DNA of 28,537 nt from positions 1-28,537 of the forward strand of contig CAJUQN010000023.1 in assembly GCA_910588625.1 (NCBI GenBank), read 5' to 3'. How positions within the stretch are numbered: position 1 is the stretch's first letter; every line of letters begins with the position of its first letter. Below, piece by piece: positions 7,272 to 14,179 of this stretch. The position numbers and the translations under genes are program-made. Origin of the DNA: an uncultured Oscillospiraceae bacterium. Its GTDB lineage: Bacteria; Bacillota; Clostridia; Oscillospirales; Oscillospiraceae. The notes under the pieces are model-generated. The model did no database searches. It was not told where the DNA came from and saw nothing but the letters and a program-made list of their open reading frames with translations.

Positions 7272-7518
7272 GGGCTATTTTGGCGCCCAGGCATAGTGAA
7301 GTTTGGAAAAGGGCCCTGTTTTGCAGGTCATCCATTTCCGCGCTCAAACCGGTTAAGTCATCCATCAGCTGTTCGCCGTCTTTGCCCAAGCGGAGTATGA
7401 TCTCGTCCACGAGCGCACATTTCCGAATTAGCAAAACTTTTACACTTTCGTCTTTCATGCACTGTTGACCGATTCTCTCTGTCAGCATATAATAGATTTC
7501 ATTCATAATGTCGTTCAT
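7264..7518 (-). CDS. Small helical protein, DUF6809-like
   Basis: An 84-residue, all-helical, acidic protein starting MNDIMNEIYYMLTERI and ending in a pattern of Leu, Ala, Phe and Gly spacing (RALFQTSLCLGAKIAL) that resembles DUF6809 proteins, small proteins of unknown role often found in Firmicutes mobile elements next to XRE regulators. Assignment is by overall pattern only. The ATG at 7518 has AAAGGAG 7 bases upstream, and a good promoter lies at 7558–7586. It is divergent from the XRE gene and converges on pth with an 8-base overlap. Base composition is lower in GC than in its flanks, which supports acquisition as an islet. Confidence 0.6.
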   Translation of the reverse strand: MNDIMNEIYYMLTERIGQQCMKDESVKVLLIRKCALVDEIILRLGKDGEQLMDDLTGLSAEMDDLQNRALFQTSLCLGAKIALN

Positions 7519-7557
7519 ATCAATTCTCCTTTCGGAGCAATCTATTTGGATAACCAC

Positions 7558-7586
7558 ATTATAACTTACCCGATGGGAGATGTTAA
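7558..7586 (-). promoter_or_regulatory. Promoter of the DUF6809-like gene
   Basis: TTAACA (7586–7581), a 17-base spacer and a perfect TATAAT (7563–7558) on the minus strand. The -35 box overlaps the ribosome-binding region of the divergent XRE gene, so the XRE product could repress from this spot. No equally good plus-strand promoter for the XRE gene was found. Confidence 0.7.
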
Positions 7587-7596
7587 GAGGCGCTTT

Positions 7597-7791
7597 ATGG
7601 AAATTCTAGCTACACGAATGAAAGAATTGCGCTTAGCCTCTGGCTTGAGGCAGATAGACGTTGCGCAAGCACTCGGTATTGGCATTCCCACATACTGCCG
7701 TTATGAATATGGTCAGCGGGAACCAAGCCCCACAACACTTGTCAAAATGGCAAAACTTTATCAGGTTTCGCCGACTACTTGCTGGGGCTGA
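7597..7791 (+). CDS. XRE-family HTH regulator with frameshifted C-terminus
   Basis: A 64-residue protein that is almost entirely a helix-turn-helix domain: MKELRLASGLRQIDVAQAL, then GIPTYCRYEYGQREPSPTTL and VKMAKLYQVS. Such proteins normally end DYLLGLTD. Here the reading frame ends PTTCWG, but the adjacent frame encodes exactly DYLLGLTD and then TGA (7773–7799). One base therefore appears to have been lost around 7768–7773. The DNA-binding helices are intact, so the product may still work. I chose the ATG at 7597, with AAGAGG 6 bases upstream; an in-frame ATG at 7573 lacks a site. It is divergent from the small gene at 7264 and probably regulates it. Confidence 0.8.
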   Translation: MEILATRMKELRLASGLRQIDVAQALGIGIPTYCRYEYGQREPSPTTLVKMAKLYQVSPTTCWG

Positions 7792-7800
7792 CGGATTGAC

Positions 7801-7841
7801 GGACGCACCACGGCCACGCACTGGGGGGCGGTAGTGCGTCC
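7801..7841. repeat. Nested inverted repeats after the XRE gene
   Basis: Arms 7801–7808 and 7834–7841 form an 8-bp perfect repeat, while 7816–7822 and 7833–7839 form an alternative 7-bp stem that uses the same right arm. The two folds exclude each other. No T run follows. It sits two bases past the out-of-frame stop codon of the XRE gene. Confidence 0.4.
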
Positions 7842-7876
7842 CGCTCAGGCGAGGCCGGTAGGCGGCGCCAACGTTT

Positions 7877-8074
7877 CAGTACCTAAACACCGGCGGCAGC
7901 ATCACTGGGAGCACCAGCGTCGAAGGCCGCAGGCGCCGGAACTCCACCACAAACGGAACGAACCGAGCTCTCCCGTAAAGGGGGGTGCATAGGGGGCGCA
8001 CCCCCTATGCGCGCTCTTTGGTTACTTTCTCTCGCGTGAGAGAAAGTAACCCCCCGGAGGGCGCCCTGGGGCGC
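7877..8074 (+). repeat. Structured intergenic repeat, copy A
   Basis: A ~200-base element also present at 26626–26826. It has a 66-base left block (7877–7942), hairpin H1 (7987–8010, 10 bp, loop CGCA), hairpin H2 (8020–8051, 14 perfect bp, loop GCGT) and hairpin H3 (8061–8074, 5 bp). Hand alignment with copy B gives 54 of 66 matches in the left block and 53 of 55 across H2 (8009–8063). H1 and H3 differ in stem sequence but keep their fold. It ends just before the ribosome-binding site of the FAD gene. It fills the 300-base gap between the XRE and FAD genes; nothing else is seen there. Confidence 0.75.
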
Positions 8075-8091
8075 ACCTAGAAAGGAGCATT

Positions 8092-9486
8092 ATGAATACG
8101 CATTATGACGTAATGATTCTCGGCACCGGCGAGGCCGGTATCTATGCCGCTTATGAGCTGGCCTTGAAGGCCCCCAGCGCCAAGGTGCTGGTAGTTGACC
8201 AAGGCGCGGACATTTATCGCCGGCAATGCCCCATTGTCACCGGCAAGGTCCGCACCTGCATCCAGTGCAAGGTGTGCGGCACCATGTGCGGCTTCGGCGG
8301 CGCGGGCGCTTTCTCCGACGGCAAATTCAACTTCACTACCGCTTTCGGCGGCTGGCTGACCGATTTTCTGGAACAGAAAGAGGTCATGGAGCTCATTGAT
8401 TATGTGGACGCCCTGAACGTCAAGCACGGCGCGACGACAGAGGTCTACTCCACCTCCACCCCCGAGGCCAAGGCCCTGGAGCGGGAGGCGCTAAAATACG
8501 ATCTGCACCTGTTACAAGCCAAATGCAAACATTTGGGCACCGAGAACAACCTGAAAATCCTGACCAGCATCTATGAGGCCATCCGGGACAAGCACACGTT
8601 CCTGTTCGACACCGCCGTGGTTTCCATCGAGGCAGGGGAGGGGGCCTACACCCTCGTCACTGAGGGCGGCGAACGCTACACCGCCCCCTACCTTATCGCG
8701 GGCCCCGGCCGCTCCGGCGCGGAGTGGTTTGCCAACCAGTGCAAGGGCCTGGGTTTGGAGCTGCTGAACAACCAGGTGGACATCGGCGTCCGGGTGGAGC
8801 TCCCCGCCAAGGTGTTCGAGCACATCACCGACGTGGTATACGAATCCAAGCTCATCTACCGCACCCAGCAGTACGGCGACCAGGTGCGCACCTTCTGCAT
8901 GAACCCCTATGGCCATGTGGTGGCGGAAAACGTGGAGGGCATCAACACCGTGAATGGGCATTCTTACTCCGACCCGTCCCTCCGCTCCGAGAACACCAAC
9001 TTTGCCCTGCTGGTGTCCAACCGCTTTACCTCCCCCTTTAACGAGCCCTACCGCTACGGCAAACACATCGCGTCCCTGTCCAATATGCTGGCGGGCGGCG
9101 TGCTGGTCCAGCGCTTCGGCGACCTGATAGGCGGACGCCGCACCAACGACCACCGCATGAGCAAATCCTTTGTCCGCCCCACCCTCACCGCCGCAGTGCC
9201 CGGCGACCTGTCCCTGGCCCTGCCCAAACGCCAGCTGGACGATATCATCGAGATGATCTATGCCCTGGACAAGCTGGCCCCCGGCGCCGCCAACTATGAT
9301 ACCCTGCTCTACGGCGCCGAGGTCAAGTTCTATTCCGCCCGTATCAAGCTGTCTAACGAGCTGGAGACGGCTTTGCCCGGTTTTTTCGCCGTGGGCGACG
9401 GCGCTGGCGTCACCCGCGGACTGGCCCAGGCGGGGGCCTCCGGGGTCAAAGCCGCCCGGGCCGTGGCCCAGCGGCTGAACGGATAA
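8092..9486 (+). CDS. FAD-dependent dehydrogenase (COG2509-like)
   Basis: A 464-residue flavoprotein. The N-terminus has the Rossmann dinucleotide motif MILGTGEAGIYAAYEL (residues ~8–23) ending in the acidic VVDQG. A cysteine cluster CIQCKVCGTMC (56–66) precedes GFGGAGAFSDGKF, a combination typical of uncharacterised FAD-dependent dehydrogenases of the COG2509 group. The C-terminus has GFFAVGDGAGVTRGLAQA, the second FAD contact. The substrate is unknown; the cysteines could be redox-active or bind a metal or cluster. The start follows AAAGGAG by 5 bases. It appears monocistronic: a repeat element lies upstream, and miaB downstream has its own AT-rich promoter region. Confidence 0.88.
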   Translation: MNTHYDVMILGTGEAGIYAAYELALKAPSAKVLVVDQGADIYRRQCPIVTGKVRTCIQCKVCGTMCGFGGAGAFSDGKFNFTTAFGGWLTDFLEQKEVMELIDYVDALNVKHGATTEVYSTSTPEAKALEREALKYDLHLLQAKCKHLGTENNLKILTSIYEAIRDKHTFLFDTAVVSIEAGEGAYTLVTEGGERYTAPYLIAGPGRSGAEWFANQCKGLGLELLNNQVDIGVRVELPAKVFEHITDVVYESKLIYRTQQYGDQVRTFCMNPYGHVVAENVEGINTVNGHSYSDPSLRSENTNFALLVSNRFTSPFNEPYRYGKHIASLSNMLAGGVLVQRFGDLIGGRRTNDHRMSKSFVRPTLTAAVPGDLSLALPKRQLDDIIEMIYALDKLAPGAANYDTLLYGAEVKFYSARIKLSNELETALPGFFAVGDGAGVTRGLAQAGASGVKAARAVAQRLNG

Positions 9487-9578
9487 GCCGTGCTCCCCGC
9501 ATATCGTCCAATTTTTCTCCCTCAAAAAGTGACAGAACCGTAACAGAAATTTTTCCCTTTTTCGAGCTGAACCCCCAC

Positions 9579-9647
9579 TGTTCCACAGTTTTCAACAACT
9601 TGAACATAGTTTTCCACAATCCTTTTCCACAGGGTTGAGGTTATAAT
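9579..9647 (+). promoter_or_regulatory. DnaA-box-like cluster and -10 box upstream of miaB
   Basis: Two copies of TTTTCCACA (9610–9618 and 9623–9631) fit the relaxed DnaA-box consensus TTWTNCACA, and TGTTCCACA (9579–9587) differs at one position. A TATAAT follows at 9642–9647, with no clear -35 box; the boxes occupy that place. Two TTATCC half-matches lie further down, between 9667 and 9681. This is a candidate DnaA-controlled promoter. The ~220-base gap holds no gene. Confidence 0.45.
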
Positions 9648-9708
9648 AACCGCTGTCAAGGAAAACTTATCCGGCTTATCCTACAAACTTTACTTGGAGG
9701 ACTTCCCC

Positions 9709-11121
9709 TTGAAACGAACAACTCCCGTCATCCCCGCTGAGGATATCCAGCGGCAAAAGGAATATTGCGCTGAGCTGCGCGCGCTCAACGCCCAGCGTCC
9801 CGCGCCCCCACTGGCCTATGTGGACACCTACGGCTGCCAGCAGAACGAGGCTGACTCCGAAATTCTGCGGGGTATGCTGGTTGACATGGGCTATCAGATT
9901 ATTGACACCGACCAGGGCGCAGACGTCATCGTCATCAACACCTGCGCCATCCGGGAGCACGCCGAGCAGCGGGTGTTTGGCAATGTAGGCGCGCTGGTCC
10001 ATGGCAAGCGGAAAAAGCCGGACCAGATCATCTGCCTGTGCGGCTGCATGGCCCAGGAGGCCCATGTGGCGGAACGGCTGCGGCAGTCCTACCGCCACGT
10101 TGACCTGGTGTTCGGCCCCCAAGCCCTGTGGAGGTTTCCGGAGTTCCTGCGCCGGGTGTACCTGCGCCGGGGCCGGGTGTTTGAGACGGAGCCGTCCGAC
10201 GGCGCAATCGCCGAGGGTCTGCCCGTGCGGCGGTCCGGCAGGCTGAAGGCCTGGGTGTCCATCATGTACGGCTGCAACAACTTCTGCTCCTACTGCATCG
10301 TGCCCTATGTCCGGGGCCGGGAGCGCAGCCGGGAGCTAGAGGTCATCCTCTCCGAGATCCAGGCGCTGGCGGAGCAGGGGTATAAGGATATCACCCTCTT
10401 GGGCCAGAACGTGAACTCCTATGGTAAGGACCTGGAGGGGGGAATCGACTTTCCCGCCCTGTTGGAAAAGGCCAACGATATCCCCGGCGATTTCCTTCTG
10501 CGCTTCATGACCTCCCACCCCAAGGACGCCAGCTCAAAGCTGTTCGACGTGATGGCCAACTGTGACAAGGTGGCCCCAGTGATCCACCTGCCCTTCCAGT
10601 CTGGCAATACCCGGGTGCTCACCGCCATGAACCGCCGCTATACCCGGGAGCAGTACCTGGACAAGATCCGCGCCCTGCGGGAGCGCATCCCTAACGTGGT
10701 CCTCACCAGCGACGTCATTGTGGGCTTCCCCGGCGAGACCACGCCGGAATTTGAAGACACCTTGTCCCTGATTGAGGAGGTCCGCTTCGACGCCCTGTTT
10801 ACCTTCATTTACTCCCCCCGGAAGGGCACCCCGGCGGCGGAAATGCCCGACCCCATGCCGAAGGAAGAGAAATCCGCCAACTTCGACCGCCTGGTGGAGA
10901 CCCAAAACCGCATTTCCCTGGAAAAGCACCGGGCCTACATCGGCGCCGTCCAGCGCTGCCTCATCGACGGGGCGGGGGAGGACCCCCGCAACAATCTCAC
11001 TGCCAGAACCGCCGGCAACCGCCTGGTCCACCTGAACGGCGATTCCGCCCTCATCGGGCAGTTCGCGGACATCAGAATCACAGACTGCTCCACCTGGGCC
11101 CTGTTCGGAGAACTTTTATAA
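9709..11121 (+). CDS. miaB: tRNA-2-methylthio-N6-dimethylallyladenosine synthase
   Basis: A radical-SAM methylthiotransferase that adds the methylthio group to i6A37 of tRNAs. The 470-residue protein has the N-terminal UPF0004 domain with three cluster cysteines (DTYGCQQNEADSE C43, VINTCAIREHAEQR C79, LCGCMAQ C113), the radical-SAM CxxxCxxC in YGCNNFCSYCIVPYVRGRE (C189, C193, C196) and a C-terminal TRAM region. The CAIREHAEQR wording and length favour MiaB over MtaB or RimO. The start is TTG at 9709, placed 8 bases after GGAGG (9696–9700); an upstream in-frame TTG at 9694 overlaps that site. mreD follows after 30 bases, probably in the same transcript. Confidence 0.95.
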   Translation: MKRTTPVIPAEDIQRQKEYCAELRALNAQRPAPPLAYVDTYGCQQNEADSEILRGMLVDMGYQIIDTDQGADVIVINTCAIREHAEQRVFGNVGALVHGKRKKPDQIICLCGCMAQEAHVAERLRQSYRHVDLVFGPQALWRFPEFLRRVYLRRGRVFETEPSDGAIAEGLPVRRSGRLKAWVSIMYGCNNFCSYCIVPYVRGRERSRELEVILSEIQALAEQGYKDITLLGQNVNSYGKDLEGGIDFPALLEKANDIPGDFLLRFMTSHPKDASSKLFDVMANCDKVAPVIHLPFQSGNTRVLTAMNRRYTREQYLDKIRALRERIPNVVLTSDVIVGFPGETTPEFEDTLSLIEEVRFDALFTFIYSPRKGTPAAEMPDPMPKEEKSANFDRLVETQNRISLEKHRAYIGAVQRCLIDGAGEDPRNNLTARTAGNRLVHLNGDSALIGQFADIRITDCSTWALFGELL

Positions 11122-11151
11122 CCCCCGCACCGCAAAAAGGAGACCCCCAAA

Positions 11152-11661
11152 ATGTCAATGACCCGACATGATATCATCATGAAATGGACCGCCTATCTCC
11201 TGGCGATGGCCCTGGTGACGGTGGTCAACTATTACGTCTTAGGCCCTTTGCCCATCGCCCTGCCCCAGCTGCTGCCCATCCTGGCTGTGGCTGGGGGAAC
11301 GCTGGAGGGCGCCTCCTTTGGCGCCATCTACGGCGGAGCCTGTGGGGCCGTTATGTCCTCTCTGGGTTACCTGGGCCCCGGCTGCATCATCTCTCTGTCC
11401 GTCTTCGGCTGGCTGGCGGGATTGGTCACCCAGTACCTCCTGCGGCGGGACGTATGGGGCCACCTCATCTGCTCCGTCGTCACCGCCCTGATCTGGGAGC
11501 TGTGGACAGTGGGCGCCCGCCTCATCTCCCACACCGCCCCGCTGGAGGTCTTGCTCCGTGTGGCCCTGCCTGAGCTGTTGTGGACCCTGGCCCTGGCCCT
11601 TCCAGTGTACTGGGCGGGCCGGTTCTGCTGCGTCAACTATGGGAGGATCTACCATGAATAA
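11152..11661 (+). CDS. mreD: Rod-shape-determining protein MreD-like
   Basis: A 169-residue membrane protein with about five hydrophobic helices (for example AYLLAMALVTVVNYYVLG, ISLSVFGWLAGLVTQYLL and the C-terminal ELLWTLALALPVYWAG) and few charged residues, the profile of MreD. MreD sequences diverge strongly, so the call rests mainly on topology and on the gene directly downstream, which encodes the elongation transpeptidase PBP2. Its usual partners mreB and mreC are not in the window. AAGGAG lies about 9 bases before the ATG. Its last codons overlap the start of the PBP2 gene by 8 bases, implying coupled translation. Confidence 0.75.
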   Translation: MSMTRHDIIMKWTAYLLAMALVTVVNYYVLGPLPIALPQLLPILAVAGGTLEGASFGAIYGGACGAVMSSLGYLGPGCIISLSVFGWLAGLVTQYLLRRDVWGHLICSVVTALIWELWTVGARLISHTAPLEVLLRVALPELLWTLALALPVYWAGRFCCVNYGRIYHE

Positions 11662-13792
11662 CCCCTTCGACCACGCCCACATCCAGGAGGAGAAGGCGGA
11701 ACGGGAGGCGCGCCGCCTCAAGCTGCGCACCCACCTGCTCATCGCCGTGTTCTGCGCCGTGCTGCTGGGCTTTGTGGGCGTACTCTATCAGGCCCAGATC
11801 GTAGACGGCCCAAGCTACGCCTCCAGCTCTATCGTCCGCAACATCCAGCCCGAGAATGTGGACAGCGTCCGGGGTGAAATTCTGGACCGCTATGGCCGGG
11901 TGCTGGTCACCAACGAAATCAGCTATGACGTCACCCTGGACTATGCGGTCATGGGCTCTGAGCGCAACGATATCCTCTCCCGGCTGCTGGACATCTGCAA
12001 GGAGGAGGGGGTGTCCTGGACCTCCTTCCTGCCCATCTCGGAGTCCGCCCCCTGGAGCTATACCACGGATAACCCTTTTTTCTTCCTCCAAAAGACCGAG
12101 AACGAGGACGGGGAGGAGAATATGGAGACCCGCCACACCTACCTGGGCTCCTTAGCGGACAAGGAGAACTGCAATTGGCTGGAGGACGCCGCCAAGGACC
12201 AGCTCACCGCTGCTGAACTGCTGGCCAAGATGTGCGCCACCTTCGGCCTGGTTGAGAAGGGTGAGGTCCCCTCCCAGCGGGACCGGGAGCTGGCGGGGGT
12301 GCTGTACGAGATATACCTGCGCCGCTACGAGGTGGACAACAGCCAGTATATTTTTGCCCGTGGGGTGGATATCGCCTTTATCTCCAAGGTGAAGGAGAAC
12401 GGCCTGAAGGGTGTGCGAATCGAGACGGACACCACCCGGAAATACGAAACCAATTCCGCCCCCCATGTGCTGGGCTACACCGGGGCCATCACCAAGGCCA
12501 CCAGCGACCACTACAAGGAACTTGGCTACCCCATGAACGCCACAGTGGGCGTGTCCGGGGTGGAGCTGGCCTTTGAGGAAAGGCTCCACGGCGTCAGCGG
12601 CACCCGGCGCATCGAAAAGGATGAGAACGGCAACGTCATCAGTCAGGAATGGGGCAAGGAACCGGAGCCGGGGGACAATGTAGTGCTCACCCTGGACATT
12701 GCCCTCCAGGCCACCACGGAGGACCTGTTAGCCCAATACGCCGCCCGCCAGGAGGAGCAGAAGCCCATGGCGGCGGCGGTGGTGGATATGAGCGGAGGCG
12801 TGCTGGCCCTGGCCTCCTATCCCACCTTTGACTTGACCACCCTCCGGGAGAACCTGGTGGAGCTGAACAACGACACGGAGAGAAGGCCCCTGCTCAACCG
12901 GGCCACCCAGGGCACCTACGCCCCCGGCTCCACCTTCAAGATGCTCACCGCCGTCGCGGCGCTGGATTCCGGCACCATCACCACCCGGGAGCAGGTGGAG
13001 TGTACCGGACGCTATCGCTACTACCCCAACCCCTCCGACTGGCCCGCCTGCTGGATCAACCCAGGGCGGCATAATTGGGAAAACGTGACGGACGCCATCA
13101 AGGACTCCTGCAACGTCTTTTTCTACGACGTGGGACGGCGCACCGGCATCGCCACGCTTCAGGATTACGCCAAAAAATTTGGTCTGGGGGAGTACACCGG
13201 CATCGAGATCTCCGAGCGAAAGGGCCACATGGCCGGGCCGGAGACCTCCGCCCAGTACAACCAGGAGTGGTTCGAGGGCGACATCATGAGCGCCTCCATC
13301 GGCCAGGGCATGAACGAGTTCACCCCGCTCCAGCTGGCCAACTACGTGGCCACCCTGGTGAACGGTGGCAGCCATTACGCCTGCCACCTGCTGAAGGAGT
13401 GCAAATCCAGCGACTACAGCAGGGTCACGGAGATCTATGACGAGGAACCGCTGGACACCATCCACATCCAGCCAGAGCACCTGGCGGCTGTCAAGCAGGG
13501 GATGTACGACCTGTCCAAGACCTGGAGCATAGCCCGGTATTTTGATTCCCTCCCGGTGGAGGTGGGCTGTAAGACGGGTACGGCGGAGACCTCTGCCAAG
13601 GCGGCTTCCACCAACGCCGTGTTCGTATGCTTCGCGCCCTACGACGACCCCCAGGTGGCCCTGTGCCTGGTGGCGGAGGGCGGCGACGCCGGCGGCAGCC
13701 TGGCGGAGTTGGCGGCTGGCATTCTGGCACAATATTTCTCCACGGACAGTTCTTTGAGCACGGTGGCCACCGAAAATACGTTACTGCGATGA
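11654..13792 (+). CDS. mrdA: Penicillin-binding protein 2 (elongasome transpeptidase)
   Basis: A class B PBP that cross-links peptidoglycan during cell elongation together with RodA and the Mre proteins. The 712-residue protein has a short cytoplasmic tail, one membrane helix (~residues 27–46), a PBP dimerisation region with VRGEILDRYGRVL, and the transpeptidase domain with all three active-site motifs: STFK (S426), SCN (485–487) and KTG (640–642). The ATG at 11654 follows GGAGG by a few bases and lies inside the end of mreD; an open frame further upstream is only the overlap. A strong terminator at 13796–13842 closes the operon. Residues ~120–240 are longer than in compact PBP2s, as is common in Clostridia. 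Confidence 0.95.
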   Translation: MNNPFDHAHIQEEKAEREARRLKLRTHLLIAVFCAVLLGFVGVLYQAQIVDGPSYASSSIVRNIQPENVDSVRGEILDRYGRVLVTNEISYDVTLDYAVMGSERNDILSRLLDICKEEGVSWTSFLPISESAPWSYTTDNPFFFLQKTENEDGEENMETRHTYLGSLADKENCNWLEDAAKDQLTAAELLAKMCATFGLVEKGEVPSQRDRELAGVLYEIYLRRYEVDNSQYIFARGVDIAFISKVKENGLKGVRIETDTTRKYETNSAPHVLGYTGAITKATSDHYKELGYPMNATVGVSGVELAFEERLHGVSGTRRIEKDENGNVISQEWGKEPEPGDNVVLTLDIALQATTEDLLAQYAARQEEQKPMAAAVVDMSGGVLALASYPTFDLTTLRENLVELNNDTERRPLLNRATQGTYAPGSTFKMLTAVAALDSGTITTREQVECTGRYRYYPNPSDWPACWINPGRHNWENVTDAIKDSCNVFFYDVGRRTGIATLQDYAKKFGLGEYTGIEISERKGHMAGPETSAQYNQEWFEGDIMSASIGQGMNEFTPLQLANYVATLVNGGSHYACHLLKECKSSDYSRVTEIYDEEPLDTIHIQPEHLAAVKQGMYDLSKTWSIARYFDSLPVEVGCKTGTAETSAKAASTNAVFVCFAPYDDPQVALCLVAEGGDAGGSLAELAAGILAQYFSTDSSLSTVATENTLLR

Positions 13793-13795
13793 CGT

Positions 13796-13842
13796 AAAAT
13801 GGAAGCTGATTGGAATGAAGTTCCGTTTAGCTTCCATTTTTT
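13796..13842 (+). terminator. Terminator of the miaB–mreD–mrdA unit
   Basis: Arms 13796–13807 and 13829–13840 are perfectly complementary (12 bp) around a 21-base loop, and the right arm ends in six Ts (13837–13842). It begins 3 bases past the PBP2 stop codon. Confidence 0.85.
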
Positions 13843-14144
13843 GCGCTTTTCCATAATTCTTTTGGGCAAATCGGAGAATTTAAAAATCGTATGTTTCCCT
13901 TGCATCATTCATTCTAGTTTTTGGAAAACTCTTGATTTTCAAGGTTTCCACAACTTCCACACAAACTTCCACAGCCTTGTGCAACCTTGCATTGCCAGGA
14001 ATCCTGCATTATCGGGTTTACATAACGCCTTGTCAAGCCCTTTTTCTCCGTGAAATCCACGGTTTTTGAACTCCTGGATTTTTGCTCCGAAATTCGGAGG
14101 AGCCCTCCCTCTTTATGAAAGCGGGGAAAGAATCTCCAGCAAAA
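13843..14144. other. Gene-free AT-rich gap between convergent operons
   Basis: About 300 bases between two terminators. It holds three tandem TTCCACA motifs (13946–13952, 13955–13961, 13967–13973) resembling degenerate DnaA boxes, a 5-bp hairpin with a following T run (CCGTG and CACGG arms near 14050), and a short CTCCGAA/TTCGGAG dyad near 14085. No credible coding frame with a ribosome-binding site was found on either strand. Confidence 0.5.
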
Positions 14145-14173
14145 AACGGCCCCGGTCAATGACCGGAGCCGTT
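14145..14173 (-). terminator. Terminator of the galM–transketolase operon
   Basis: Arms 14145–14158 and 14160–14173 pair in a long stem with one G·T (plus a small internal loop at the tip), followed on the minus strand by six Ts (14146–14141). It begins seven bases past the transketolase stop codon. Confidence 0.85.
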
Positions 14174-14179
14174 CCTATT

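Noticed and set aside
7877..8074. A CRISPR array or attC site
   Set aside because: There is no regular repeat–spacer periodicity, no cas gene and no integrase; the structure is three unlike hairpins.
8512..9525. A 337-codon minus-strand frame opposite the FAD gene
   Set aside because: Antisense shadow of a well-supported gene; composition is Gly/His/Val-heavy with no recognisable domain.
9579..9631. A chromosomal replication origin at the DnaA-like boxes
   Set aside because: No dnaA, dnaN, rpmH or gyrase genes are nearby and there are too few boxes; a regulatory or titration role is more sensible.
12728..13732. A 334-codon minus-strand frame opposite the PBP2 gene
   Set aside because: Same reason: it lies wholly within the transpeptidase domain coding region and lacks any motif.
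13914..14159. An 81-codon minus-strand frame in the gap after PBP2
   Set aside because: It includes the terminator T run of the neighbouring operon at its start region, has no ribosome-binding site and no recognisable pattern.
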